The notes under the pieces are model-generated. The model worked only from the letters and a program-made list of their open reading frames with translations, searched no databases and had not been told where the DNA came from. Positions 45,239 to 54,757 of a stretch of 64,000 nucleotides of DNA are shown here, piece by piece. The DNA comes from Cytophaga aurantiaca DSM 3654 (GTDB lineage Bacteria > Bacteroidota > Bacteroidia > Cytophagales > Cytophagaceae): positions 106 to 64,105 of the forward strand of contig NZ_KB903626.1 of assembly GCF_000379725.1 (NCBI RefSeq). Reading direction: 5' to 3'. The translations under genes were made by a program, and so were the position numbers. Position 1 is the stretch's first letter. Each line of letters begins with the position of its first letter.

Positions 45239-46533
45239 TTTTCTACCAACACTGCATGTTTAGATAACTCCAATACAAATGAATATACTTCCTGATAGGT
45301 ATTATATAGCGGCACCGGCGCAATACGAATAACATCGGGCTCCCGCCAGTCGAGCATAAATCCTTTCTTCAACAAAACGTCAAATAATTCTTTGCCCTTT
45401 TGCTGATGCACACGGATCGAAAGCATACAGCCATGTGTATTCGCCAGTGTCGGAGTTATGATTTGAATGGAGAATTGTTTTTTATGATCGTTGGTGCATA
45501 ATGCTTTTATCAAAAACAGCATATACCCAAACATAGTATTTCTCTTTTTAGAAATTGCCGGCCAGCCGGCTTCCATAAAAAGATCCAATGATGCTTTCAG
45601 ACCAACCATATTCATTATAGGTGCATTGCTCACCTGAAAGCCTGCAGCTCCGGACAAAGGTTTGAATCCGCCTTCTAAATTGAAACGTGTATTCTGATCG
45701 TGGCCCCACCATCCTGCCATACGAGGAGTTGTTTTATCATGTCCGTGCTGCTGATGCACAAACGCACCACCAACCGCACCCGGACCGCCATTCAAATATT
45801 TATAACTGCACCACACTGCAAAGTCAACTTTCCAGTCGTGCAGATGTAGATTGATGTTCCCGATCGCATGCGCCAGATCAAAGCCGGCAAAGGCTCCGGC
45901 AAGGTGCGCCGCTTGTGTGATAGCTGCCATATCAAATGCCTGACCGGAATAATAATTCACTCCGTTGAAAAACACCAGCGCAACCGTTGATTTATTTTTT
46001 TCAATACAGGCACAGATTTCTTCCGTTGAAAGCTGGGTATTTTTTTTAGCTGGCTTCAGTTCAATAATTACTTTTTTAGGATCATACCCATAAAGCTTAA
46101 CAAGGCTTTCGAGTGCATATCGATCCGAAGGGAAATTCCAGGCTTCTGTAATAATTTTTATTTTTTTACCAGCAGGTCTGTAAAAAGACGCAAACATAAA
46201 ATGCAGATTCGCTGTAAGACTGTTCATTGCCACAACTTCATCCGGATATGCTCCCGTTAATACAGATAAGGGTTTCGCAAACGATTGATGATAGGTTAGC
46301 CAGGGATTGGTTGCTTTCCAATGACCTTCAACTGCCCAGGTAGACCAATCATTTAATTCCGTTAACATGAGTTCTTTGGTTTTCTTAGGCTGCAAGCCTA
46401 ATGAATGCCCGCAAAAATACGTGGTACGTTTCCCGAACGTAGGAAATAAAAACTCTTTTCGAAAGGAAGCCAATGCATCTTCTTTATCTAGCTGAACAGA
46501 AAATGCACGTGTTATGAGAAATTTTGTAGACAC
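45235..46533 (-). CDS. kynU: Kynureninase, 432 aa
   Basis: PLP enzyme cleaving (3-hydroxy)kynurenine to (3-hydroxy)anthranilate and alanine. Family blocks: YFCGHSLGLQPKKT, AFAGFDLAHAIGNINLHLHDW, and the PLP-lysine motif WCSYKYLNGGPGAVGG. I place the start at the GTG giving VSTKFLITRAFSVQLDKED, which resembles kynureninase N-termini. The longer frame to 46584 adds 17 residues encoded partly inside an inverted repeat and is unlikely to be translated. It overlaps kmo by 4 bases and follows the dioxygenase gene. Confidence 0.9.
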   Translation of the reverse strand: MSTKFLITRAFSVQLDKEDALASFRKEFLFPTFGKRTTYFCGHSLGLQPKKTKELMLTELNDWSTWAVEGHWKATNPWLTYHQSFAKPLSVLTGAYPDEVVAMNSLTANLHFMFASFYRPAGKKIKIITEAWNFPSDRYALESLVKLYGYDPKKVIIELKPAKKNTQLSTEEICACIEKNKSTVALVFFNGVNYYSGQAFDMAAITQAAHLAGAFAGFDLAHAIGNINLHLHDWKVDFAVWCSYKYLNGGPGAVGGAFVHQQHGHDKTTPRMAGWWGHDQNTRFNLEGGFKPLSGAAGFQVSNAPIMNMVGLKASLDLFMEAGWPAISKKRNTMFGYMLFLIKALCTNDHKKQFSIQIITPTLANTHGCMLSIRVHQQKGKELFDVLLKKGFMLDWREPDVIRIAPVPLYNTYQEVYSFVLELSKHAVLVEK

Positions 46534-46561
46534 TGTTATAAATAGATTTAGTCTTGATTCG

Positions 46562-46626
46562 AAACCTCCAAGGATTAAATGCAATTGATATTAATAACTC
46601 TAACTATTTTAAATCCCTGGAGGTTT
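46562..46626. repeat. Intercistronic inverted repeat between the dioxygenase gene and kynU
   Basis: AAACCTCCAAGGATTA (46562-46577) is inverted at 46611-46626 with 14 of 16 matches, around an AT-rich 33-base spacer. A second small dyad, GTTTAG/CTAAAC (46623-46628 and 46637-46642), overlaps the right arm, so the two could form only alternately in RNA. The element ends 29 bases before the proposed kynU GTG. Confidence 0.65.
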
Positions 46627-46662
46627 AGCCTAAACGCTAAACTCCGATCAAAGTCATCAATT

Positions 46663-47181
46663 TTATCGTTTAACAGGCGCTTGCATTACGGTACCGCAAT
46701 TTGAACAGGTACATAATTCAGGCGAAGTATAAAATTTATTCATTACGATCGGCAATTGCGTAACAATATCTTTTACCATTACAAATTCTTCATACAATTT
46801 ATGATTACACGCTTCGCAATACCAACTAAAACCATCCAGTTCTTCTTCGCTTCTGTAACGCTCTATTACTAAGCCAACGGTATTTTCACCCCGTTGCGGA
46901 GAGTGCGGTACACGTGGAGGCAACAAAAATATGTCGCCTTCATTGATCGGCACATCAATAATTTTTCCGTCTTCAATGATCTTTAATAGGATGTTGCCTT
47001 CAACCTGATAAAAAAATTCTTCGCCTTCATTGTAATGAAAATCTTTACGCGCATTGGGTCCGCCAACAACCATTACAATAAAATCATCGTTGCCAACATA
47101 CACTTGCTTATTCCCAACCGGAGGCTTTAACAAATGTCTGTTTTCTTCTATCCAAAGCTTGAAATTAAATGGCTTAAGCAT
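46663..47181 (-). CDS. 3-hydroxyanthranilate 3,4-dioxygenase, 172 aa
   Basis: Fe(II) cupin dioxygenase that opens 3-hydroxyanthranilate to the precursor of quinolinate. Iron ligands by family comparison: H49 and E55 in DFHYNEGEEFFYQ and H93 in PPRVPHSPQRG. The bacterial-type C-terminal rubredoxin-like metal site is present: C122/C125 in YCEACNHK and C159/C162 in CTCSNCGT. Family-typical length (about 175). First gene of the operon with kynU and kmo. Tryptophan dioxygenase and kynurenine formamidase are not in the window. Confidence 0.93.
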   Translation of the reverse strand: MLKPFNFKLWIEENRHLLKPPVGNKQVYVGNDDFIVMVVGGPNARKDFHYNEGEEFFYQVEGNILLKIIEDGKIIDVPINEGDIFLLPPRVPHSPQRGENTVGLVIERYRSEEELDGFSWYCEACNHKLYEEFVMVKDIVTQLPIVMNKFYTSPELCTCSNCGTVMQAPVKR

Positions 47182-47376
47182 ATTTATGATTGGTTAATGA
47201 ATAATTCCGGATACCATATTTTATAAATAAATCCCTTTTATAAAATTTTCTGATATAAAGTACGTTAATTTTAAATATAGACACCACAAATCATGGATAT
47301 TTCATTCCTAAGGTGTAATTTTATTAAGATTATTCAATACCGCGTACCTTAACCGGCTACACATACCCCCTAATTT

Positions 47377-48336
47377 ATGCGCAATACATTCACATTCGTT
47401 TTATCTGCTTTATGTATTTTCTTACTAATTACTTCTTGTAAAAAAGGGGACAATCCTACACTTAATATATATACGGTAGATAAAGGCATCTACTTATCAA
47501 GTGTTCAGACATCCGCAAAAGATACACTATATGTATTGAGAACGAAGACAAGTGCAAACCTCCGGGTTTCAGCAAATACAAAGAATATGGGTGTTGAGCT
47601 GAAGCGTTTGTATGTATTCACGCGCAAGATCGATAACATCAGCTCTCCCGGTGCATACGAAACATATCAGGGAAGTGGATATGCAAAGGATGCAAACAAC
47701 AATTATTACTACAAAATCTCAAGTGAGAACAAGGACAGCATCACAAATGATATAACCGTTGCATTGAGAACTAACACAATCACGGCAGCAATAGATGAGT
47801 ATTATTTTGTTTATACAGATGATGCGGACTATGCAGGACCTGCATCTACAACTGGTGTTGTAATAGGACCGGCACAGATTTTTGTGCTTTATGGAAAATT
47901 AACGGAATATACCGGTATTAAATTATATAATTATGCAACACTCCGAACTGGTGTGTATCCGGCATCTGATATGATAAACCAGATTTATAAATATGATACG
48001 GATGCTGCGGCCGATATTGATATTACTGAGAATACAGATGATGCACCTAAATTTCTCGGAAAATTTAAAGCACGCAACAGTACAACATTTGTAAAAGCAC
48101 CTGCTAATTTTCCGTATGCAAATGCAACAGACTCGGAAGTTGCCTATTATTATTCACAGGGAACACCTTTTACTGAAACACCCGATTCAATTAAAATAAA
48201 TGAAGTGTATTTAGTAAAATTGCGTGGCAATGCGAATACGTATGCTGCCATGAAGATCATGTATATCGTTCCGGAAAATGGCAAAGTAGGTGATGGCTTT
48301 GACAATGAATATTTCATATTCAATCTGAAAAAATAA
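47377..48336 (+). CDS. Lipoprotein of a tandem paralogue pair, 319 aa
   Basis: Lipoprotein signal MRNTFTFVLSALCIFLLITSC, then a beta-rich mature part. It shares with the next gene the blocks DTLYVLRTKTSAN, KRLYVFTRK, DANNNYYYKIS, DEYYFVYTDDADYAGPAS and GPAQIFVLYGKL, at the same spacing, so the two are paralogues. Function unknown; likely anchored in the outer membrane or periplasm. It is divergent from the kynurenine operon. Confidence 0.7.
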   Translation: MRNTFTFVLSALCIFLLITSCKKGDNPTLNIYTVDKGIYLSSVQTSAKDTLYVLRTKTSANLRVSANTKNMGVELKRLYVFTRKIDNISSPGAYETYQGSGYAKDANNNYYYKISSENKDSITNDITVALRTNTITAAIDEYYFVYTDDADYAGPASTTGVVIGPAQIFVLYGKLTEYTGIKLYNYATLRTGVYPASDMINQIYKYDTDAAADIDITENTDDAPKFLGKFKARNSTTFVKAPANFPYANATDSEVAYYYSQGTPFTETPDSIKINEVYLVKLRGNANTYAAMKIMYIVPENGKVGDGFDNEYFIFNLKK

Positions 48337-48429
48337 AATCTTTTTATGTAACAGGAATAGATTTTCATGTAACAGTTATCGTTTTTTTGATCAGTAGATT
48401 TAAAAAATATTTTAAAAATAACTGTAAGC

Positions 48430-49398
48430 ATGAAAAAAATCTATTCAACAATTGCCGTATTGGCAATCAGCTCTTTATCATTATTAAGCTCTTGCTCAAA
48501 AGATGATAGCGATGGACCCATTAATCCAGCTAGTCCGGAATCTACTGTTTCGTTAAACGAAAACACGAACACAAGCGGATCAGATACCTTATATGTTAAG
48601 CGTGATAAAATGAATGCTGTCATTCAGGTTAATGGTGTTTCTAAATCAACCACTGACATGAAAAGAATTTACGTATATAAAAAATCATCAACGGTTTCTG
48701 GTGCAGTAGTTACGCCCGGATCTTATGCGACCTATAATGGTGGTTCAGGATTCTCACAGGATGCAAACAACAACTATTATTATGACATTCCTGCAGATCA
48801 AAAAAACAATGCAAGTTTAACATTAACTGTACCATTGGCTGCAAATAATGCTGCGGCTTTTGATGAGTATTATTTTGCATTTACTGATGGAACATCATTT
48901 GATGGACCTTCAAATACGAGTGGTTTGTTATTAGGACCAGCTAAAATATACATTGCATATGGTGTATTAAGTGAAGCGAATGGTTATAGAGTGAATAACA
49001 TCTATGGACCAAATTCCGGTGCATTTGATCTTGCTACTTTGACTAATAAATCTGCTTCAGATCCTGTAAGTGATAAAGATATGGTTGATGCTGATCCTAT
49101 AACTCAAACTGCCGTTTGGTCACAATCATTTGAAGCTGCTAATTCAACTTTATTTGCAAAAATACCTTCATCTTTTGATTATGCTAATGCTACAGATATT
49201 TCTATAAAAGCAGCTTATGCTTTAGCGGCTAATGCGACAGGAACGCAATCAGCAGTTACTGCTGGGAATTTGTATGTTGCGAAACTTAGAAATTTAGATC
49301 AATATGTTTTAATTAAAATAACATATATGTCTACAGAATCAGGATCAGTTGGTACTGGAAATAACGGTGAATTCATGGAGTTTTCTGTCAAAAAATAA
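48430..49398 (+). CDS. Lipoprotein of a tandem paralogue pair, 322 aa
   Basis: Signal MKKIYSTIAVLAISSLSLLSSC, an Asp/Ser/Pro-rich linker, then the shared blocks DTLYVKRDKMNAV, KRIYVYKKS, DANNNYYYDIP, DEYYFAFTDGTSFDGPSN and GPAKIYIAYGVL. It lies 93 bases after its paralogue; in between, the word ATGTAACAG occurs twice. A strong terminator closes the unit. Function unknown. Confidence 0.7.
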   Translation: MKKIYSTIAVLAISSLSLLSSCSKDDSDGPINPASPESTVSLNENTNTSGSDTLYVKRDKMNAVIQVNGVSKSTTDMKRIYVYKKSSTVSGAVVTPGSYATYNGGSGFSQDANNNYYYDIPADQKNNASLTLTVPLAANNAAAFDEYYFAFTDGTSFDGPSNTSGLLLGPAKIYIAYGVLSEANGYRVNNIYGPNSGAFDLATLTNKSASDPVSDKDMVDADPITQTAVWSQSFEAANSTLFAKIPSSFDYANATDISIKAAYALAANATGTQSAVTAGNLYVAKLRNLDQYVLIKITYMSTESGSVGTGNNGEFMEFSVKK

Positions 49399-49417
49399 TT
49401 TGATTAAAATTCTTATT

Positions 49418-49454
49418 AAAAAAGCTCTCTTATGTAAAATAAGAGAGCTTTTTT
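49418..49454 (+). terminator. Terminator after the lipoprotein pair
   Basis: A 16-bp perfect stem (49418-49433 with 49439-49454) with loop GTAAA, core GCTCTCTTAT, ending in six T. It lies 20 bases after the stop codon and 14 bases before the next start codon. Confidence 0.9.
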
Positions 49455-49467
49455 AATATATTTAGGA

Positions 49468-50403
49468 ATGCAACTATCTGTTTTAAAGCACGTCCATCTA
49501 ACTACCATCCCTTCTGCATCTGCAGTTGAAGTGATCAATGGGAACATATATATTGTCGGCGACGATTCCAGTTTTTTATATGCATTAAAATACGATCTTA
49601 CGGTACTTGCTGAAGTTCCTTTATACAAAGCAAAATCAGATGACATCGTTGATAACCGGATTTTAAAAAAGAAAAAGGCAGATTTAGAATGTATCACCAA
49701 ACTTACTATTAATGGCTATCCGCATTTGTTGATCTTAGGTTCGGGATCAAAATCGCCGCGAAGAGATGTGGCTTTTTTAGTGAAATTACCTACGCCATAC
49801 AATCGCAAACATTTGGTTTGGGAAGTACCGCTTGTTAAATGGTATAGCTTTCTTCGAATGAATGAAGAGGCAACAGGTCCAAGCGGTGTACTTAATTTTG
49901 AAGCAGCCGCAAGCACCGATGCATATCTATATATTTTCAATCGTGAAAATAATGCAACTCTGAGATTTGATATGCCGGAGTTTATTGAATTTATTCAGGG
50001 ACATACAGACAGCGTTCCTTTCCCTACTATTATACATACTACACTTCCGGAGATCGACGGTATCCGTGCAGGATTTTCTGGTGCAGACTATTTTGATCAA
50101 AAATTATTTTTTACTGCTGCTGCAGAAAATACATCGAATGCCATTGACGATGGAGAAATAATGGGGAGTGCTGTCGGAATTGTTTCTTTCACAGGTGAAG
50201 AAAAAACAAGAGGCAAACTTACCGATGGATTTACCGGAGAAGTTTCTCATTTCACATTAATCCCTGCAATTGAAGATCGTTTGTTAAAGATCGAATCCAT
50301 TTCGGTTTACGAAAAAGAAAACGATAACACCTATATAGCTATTGCTGTAAGCGACGATGATAAAGGTGGTTCGGATATTCTGATGCTGCAACTTGATCTT
50401 TAA
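49468..50403 (+). CDS. Conserved hypothetical, propeller-like protein, 311 aa
   Basis: No signal peptide. Many short beta repeats (VEVINGNIYIVGDDSSFLYAL, HLLILGSGSKSPRRDVAFLVK, AASTDAYLYIFNRENNATLRF, GADYFDQKLFFTAAAENT, DDKGGSDILMLQL) suggest a beta-propeller, perhaps the DUF6929 group. The segment IDGIRAGFSGADYF recalls phytase-like or esterase-like propellers, but no catalytic set is clear. The stop codon is 4 bases before the start of the PhoX-like gene, so the two are probably co-transcribed. Confidence 0.65.
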   Translation: MQLSVLKHVHLTTIPSASAVEVINGNIYIVGDDSSFLYALKYDLTVLAEVPLYKAKSDDIVDNRILKKKKADLECITKLTINGYPHLLILGSGSKSPRRDVAFLVKLPTPYNRKHLVWEVPLVKWYSFLRMNEEATGPSGVLNFEAAASTDAYLYIFNRENNATLRFDMPEFIEFIQGHTDSVPFPTIIHTTLPEIDGIRAGFSGADYFDQKLFFTAAAENTSNAIDDGEIMGSAVGIVSFTGEEKTRGKLTDGFTGEVSHFTLIPAIEDRLLKIESISVYEKENDNTYIAIAVSDDDKGGSDILMLQLDL

Positions 50404-50407
50404 TTTT

Positions 50408-51844
50408 ATGAAAATTCGAATTATACTACACTTATTTTTTTTCATCAGTATACCTCTGCTAGCACAAAAATCTTTTAAAGAAGTTCCATTTCAGGAAAAA
50501 ACAAATACGCTGCTGCTGAATAAAAAATATACCTATCAAGTCTTATTCAAAACCGGAGATACGGTTTATACTGAAAACGGAAAACGTGGATTTGCAAAAG
50601 GCTCACACGATATGATCCTTGGCATACGAACCGATCGTTTAAACAACCTTCTTCTGGCAGTATCACATGAATGCAATGATTCTTCATCCGCGTTGGGTGA
50701 TGGCGGTGGCGTGAGCCTAATCCCCATTCAATTTCAAAACGACAATACATGGAAAGTTTCAGACAGCATCAGAAACGTTGACTTTACTAACGTTGGCGGC
50801 ACGTACAACAATTGCAGTGGAACCTATGTGGAAGAAGTTGAGAAATTTCTGACAGCAGAAGAAGGTACACCGTTAAATAACGAAGTTCTCTATAAAAAAG
50901 GAAAAGGCTATACCGATACCAGTGATTTCAATGGGTTAAAACGATTTGAAAATACCGGATGGATGGTTGAAGCGGATGTATACTATAGCAAGGCTTTGCG
51001 AAAACTTTACAGCATGGGACGCTTTGTGCATGAAAGCGCTCTTGTATTAATGGATCGAAAAACTGTTTACCTTACCGATGATTTTGCACCAAGCGTATTC
51101 TTTAAGTTTGTTGGAAACGAAGCATTTGATTTTGAAAACGGTCAATTGTATGCGTACAGAGAAGCTACAGCAAGTGATACCAGCCATTGGATTAAATTAC
51201 CCATGCACATGGATTCGCTTATAGATATACGGAATGTAGCACTGCGTATGGGAGCAAGTTATTTTTTACGCATGGAATGGATGACCTAGGTAGGAACAAA
51301 GATGTACATCACCGCTACAGGATACGATAATTTTGTAATGGAGAATGTATACAATGGCAAACCTGCATCTCATTTATTACCATTCATTAAAAACAATGTG
51401 ATCGATCAGCCATATGGAAGTGTATTAGAATTTGACCTGATAACAAATAAATTTTCCGTCCTCATAGATGGAGGCGCAGGAAAAAAACATCCCGATAAAC
51501 ATTTTTCAAATCCGGATGCAATCACAGCTGTTGTGAGAAATGGAAAAACGTATTTGGTCATTGAGGAAGACATCATACACAACACGCGCGGACGGGTTAG
51601 TGCATCTGCGCTTGCAGAAAATTTATTTGTAAACGAAATTTACTGGCTTGACCTGAGTATCAAAAATCCTACAGTAGATGATTTAAAGCGTCTTGCAATT
51701 GCACCCAATGGTTCTGAAACAACTGGCGGAATGTTTCTTACAAACGATTCCAGATTTTATTTTGTAAATATTCAGCATCCGGATCCAAACAATCTGGCGC
51801 CGTTTAATAAATCCTGTACACTAGTAATTGATCTAGGTAAATAA
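50408..51844 (+). pseudogene. PhoX/DUF839-like secreted phosphatase gene interrupted by an in-frame TAG
   Basis: The N-terminal part (294 codons) starts with a signal peptide (MKIRIILHLFFFISIPLLAQ) and has the PhoX-like blocks GSHDMILGIRTDRLNNLLLAVSHECN, ENTGWMVEADVYY and ALVLMDRKTVYLTDD. It ends at a TAG (51287-51289). The same frame continues VGTKMYITATGYDNF, LEFDLITNKFSVLIDGG, HFSNPDAI and GGMFLTNDSRFYFVNIQHP, the expected C-terminal half. Nothing is shifted or missing around the stop, so a single base change explains it. It could be a pseudogene, a sequencing error or a readthrough site. Family assignment rests on motif layout only. Confidence 0.7.
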
Positions 51845-51852
51845 AAAGAAAA

Positions 51853-52416
51853 ATGAGCAACGAAATAGTAACAAACGACTCTGAAGATATTATTGACAAT
51901 CGACTTGAATCTTATGATTTTTTTCCGGTACGGTTTATTTGTTTTATAATATCCTTTGCTGCTTCATATTTAATCGTTATGGGCAATAGTATTGGTGTTG
52001 TTATTGGATTGATTTTTCTTTTCATGACCTTTCCGATCGCTATCATGCAAAAAAGAATAACAGTTGATTTAACGAACAATAGATACCGTGAATACCACAC
52101 ATTTCTTGGAATTAAAATAGGTAAATGGTATTCCTTCAAAGGGTTCAAAATTATAACCATTACACATTCGGATAAAGCTCAAAGAATGAATGCCGTAGCT
52201 GGAGGTGCAGAGGCTTATAGTAATAGTACAGAGTTTTATCTCAATCTTAAGAAAGACAATTACAATAAAATTAATATTGCATCCGGAGGATATAAATCCA
52301 TGCTAAAAAAAGCAATCATGCTAGCGCACCGCTATCAGATTGGAATTTTGGATTGCAGTGAAAAACCAAATAAGAAATATTCGTACGAAGAAGTCGTTCA
52401 ACATTTTTCAAAGTAA
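51853..52416 (+). CDS. Hypothetical membrane protein, 187 aa
   Basis: Acidic N-terminus, two adjacent membrane spans at about 27-65 (FICFIISFAASYLIVMG and GVVIGLIFLFMTFPIAIM), then a soluble domain with a PH-like beta pattern (ITVDLTNNRYREYHTFLGIKIGKWYSFKGF). I do not recognise the family. It follows the PhoX-like gene by 8 bases and converges on rsmI with 6 bases between stops. Confidence 0.65.
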   Translation: MSNEIVTNDSEDIIDNRLESYDFFPVRFICFIISFAASYLIVMGNSIGVVIGLIFLFMTFPIAIMQKRITVDLTNNRYREYHTFLGIKIGKWYSFKGFKIITITHSDKAQRMNAVAGGAEAYSNSTEFYLNLKKDNYNKINIASGGYKSMLKKAIMLAHRYQIGILDCSEKPNKKYSYEEVVQHFSK

Positions 52417-52422
52417 GGTAAA

Positions 52423-53181
52423 CTAGTCTTCATCTTCGTCAGCTATTTCCATATCCTCTTCACCTAATTCGCCTAGCGTATCTGTTTTGCTATTAAAGCC
52501 CGCCACAATCAGTACGATCTCACCTTTAGGTGGATGCTTTGTATAATGTGCTGCTAATTCAGTAAGCGTTCCGTTACGTGTCTCTTCAAACATTTTTGTT
52601 AATTCACGTGACACCGATGCTTGTCGATCTGCACCAAACGCTTCTTTCAATTGTTCCAGCGTTTTTACCAAACGATACGGCGACTCATAAAAAATAATCG
52701 TACGATCTTCATCCATCAATTTTTCAATACGTGTTTTACGTCCTTTCTTGTGGGGCAAAAATCCTTCAAACACAAACTTGTCGCTTGGTAAACCAGACTT
52801 TACAATGGCAGGTACAAATGCTGTTGGGCCAGGTAAACATTCAACAGGTATACTGTACACATAACACTCACGTACCAATAAAAATCCTGGATCAGAAATG
52901 CCTGGAGTACCGGCATCTGAGATCAATGCAAGGTTTTTCCCTTGTTGTAATAATTGTATTACACCCTGCAACGCCTTGTGTTCGTTGTGTGCATGAAATG
53001 CCTGAAGCTTTGTTTTAACTTCGAGGTGCTTTAATAAATTTCCGCTTGTGCGGGTATCTTCAGCCAATACAATATCAACTTCCTTTAAGATCCGGATAGC
53101 TCTCAACGTAATGTCTTCAAGATTCCCGATTGGTGTTGGTACTAAATATAATTTTCCGAATGCTTTATCCGATTGACTCAT
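52423..53181 (-). CDS. rsmI: 16S rRNA (cytidine1402-2'-O)-methyltransferase, 252 aa
   Basis: SAM-dependent methyltransferase of the tetrapyrrole-methylase fold that modifies C1402 of 16S rRNA. Motifs [18 protein letters not shown] at the start, [29 protein letters not shown] and [10 protein letters not shown] use the ATG of [15 protein letters not shown]; a longer frame adds 21 residues that overlap the pterin dehydratase further and look non-native. With this start the two genes overlap by 17 bases. The C-terminus is a short acidic tail. Confidence 0.93.
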   Translation of the reverse strand: MSQSDKAFGKLYLVPTPIGNLEDITLRAIRILKEVDIVLAEDTRTSGNLLKHLEVKTKLQAFHAHNEHKALQGVIQLLQQGKNLALISDAGTPGISDPGFLLVRECYVYSIPVECLPGPTAFVPAIVKSGLPSDKFVFEGFLPHKKGRKTRIEKLMDEDRTIIFYESPYRLVKTLEQLKEAFGADRQASVSRELTKMFEETRNGTLTELAAHYTKHPPKGEIVLIVAGFNSKTDTLGELGEEDMEIADEDED

Positions 53182-53416
53182 GAGCAATAGTATCAATGGC
53201 CTTCGCCAGTATGTTGTCTTTTTCTGTAACAATGCCCCCCGCACTGTGTGTGTTCAATTCAATATAAACCTTGTTGTAACAATTTGTCCAGTATGGATGA
53301 TGATCCATTTGATCTGCAACAGCTGCTACCTGTTTCATAAATTCAAATGCTTTAAGAAAGTCTTTGAATTGAAACAGTTTAATTAATCTATTGTTTTGTT
53401 CTGTCCACTTGTCCAT
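53165..53416 (-). CDS. Pterin-4a-carbinolamine dehydratase, 83 aa
   Basis: Small enzyme that dehydrates 4a-hydroxytetrahydropterin after aromatic amino acid hydroxylation. The signature DQMDHHPYW is present (His pair of the active site), followed by [21 protein letters not shown] and a C-terminal AKAIDTIA helix. The length is slightly short for the family (usually 95-105), mainly at the N-terminus. It overlaps rsmI on the same strand. No phenylalanine hydroxylase gene is in the window. Confidence 0.88.
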   Translation of the reverse strand: MDKWTEQNNRLIKLFQFKDFLKAFEFMKQVAAVADQMDHHPYWTNCYNKVYIELNTHSAGGIVTEKDNILAKAIDTIAHESIG

Positions 53417-53561
53417 AATGAATAGAATTAGTTGATTGAAGAAAGAGCCAATTGCTTTTTTAACTCTTACTACAAATTACTTCTTTAAAAAAGGATAACA
53501 AAGAAGCCTACGCATTAAATTTCAATAATGTGAGATTAAGCGATTAATAGTATCTTTGAAT

Positions 53562-54755
53562 ATGGTTCCTATCAATATTTTATTGTCGCCTGAGGTAACA
53601 ACATTTATTCAGAAAAACAAAAATGCATCTGTTGCTGAATTGATGTTAAAAATGCCATCTTTTGCTATTGATGCAAAATGGGTTGCTGCACAAATTGAAG
53701 GGCTTCAAAAAGCTACAAACAAGTTACCTTTATGGGCAGCAACAACGAACATCATCTACCCAATCCGTTTAAGCATGGAGCAGTGCTCCTCTGAACGTAC
53801 AGGTCAATATAAGGCTTCGTTGATACAAGGGAACTGTGTGGTTGATTTAACAGGGGGCTTTGGTGTAGACAGCTTCTATCTTTCAAAATCATTTAAGAAA
53901 GCATTTTATATTGAACAGCAAGAAGATCTTGCTCAAATAGCGGAGCATAATTTTCACGTACTAAATCAGTCAACTATTTCTGTACTGACGGGAAATTCAG
54001 ATGAAGTATTAAAATCAATAACAGATCCCATCGATTGGATCTATCTGGATCCGGCAAGAAGAAAAGAAACCCAAAAAGTATTCAAACTCAGCGATTGCGA
54101 ACCCAACATAGCAGCACTGCAGGATTTTTATTTTGGAATCAGTACAAATATTCTAGTTAAAACATCCCCAATGCTGGATATTGCTGAAGCATTGAGACAA
54201 CTTAAATCCGTTAAAGAAATACATATCGTCAGTGTAGACAATGAATGCAAAGAAGTATTGTATGTGCTGGATAAGAATTTTTCAGGAGAAGCTGAGTATG
54301 TATGCGTGCACGATTATAAAAAAGTATTGCATTCTTTTTCATTTAAGACTTCCTTCGAAAATTCTTTCAAAGCAGACTTATCCATGCCGCTTACGTATTT
54401 GTATGAACCGAATCCATCTATTCTGAAAGCAGGCGGATTTAACAGCATTGCTGATGCATACAAGCTTTCAAAGCTTCATGCATCGTCACATCTCTATACT
54501 TCAGAAACACATATAAAAGATTTTCCGGGAAGAATTTTTAAAATAAAAACGCGTGCAGGATACAGCAAAAAAGAAATTCAGGCATGTGTACCAACAGGTA
54601 AGGCAAATATTCAAACCAGAAATTTTCCCGATTCAGTAGAAACAATTCGTAAAAAAACGGGATTAAAAGATGGTGGTAACATTTTTATATTTGCTACCAC
54701 CCTAAAAGATTCTTCCAAAACGCTGCTTGTGTGTGAAAAATACAGCGAAGTTTAA
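53562..54755 (+). CDS. Class I methyltransferase with THUMP-like domain, 397 aa
   Basis: A SAM-binding motif VVDLTGGFGVDSFYLSKSF at about 105, acidic IEQQE after beta 2, and WIYLDPARRKETQKVF at about 165, a DPAR variant of motif IV. The C-terminal third (about 320-395) resembles the THUMP-like domain seen behind such methyltransferases. This suggests an RNA substrate, but none is known. I use the ATG, two codons inside a possible TTG start. A TATCTTTG promoter-like word at 53551-53558 lies so close that a leaderless mRNA or a later start is possible. Confidence 0.8.
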   Translation: MVPINILLSPEVTTFIQKNKNASVAELMLKMPSFAIDAKWVAAQIEGLQKATNKLPLWAATTNIIYPIRLSMEQCSSERTGQYKASLIQGNCVVDLTGGFGVDSFYLSKSFKKAFYIEQQEDLAQIAEHNFHVLNQSTISVLTGNSDEVLKSITDPIDWIYLDPARRKETQKVFKLSDCEPNIAALQDFYFGISTNILVKTSPMLDIAEALRQLKSVKEIHIVSVDNECKEVLYVLDKNFSGEAEYVCVHDYKKVLHSFSFKTSFENSFKADLSMPLTYLYEPNPSILKAGGFNSIADAYKLSKLHASSHLYTSETHIKDFPGRIFKIKTRAGYSKKEIQACVPTGKANIQTRNFPDSVETIRKKTGLKDGGNIFIFATTLKDSSKTLLVCEKYSEV

Positions 54756-54757
54756 TT

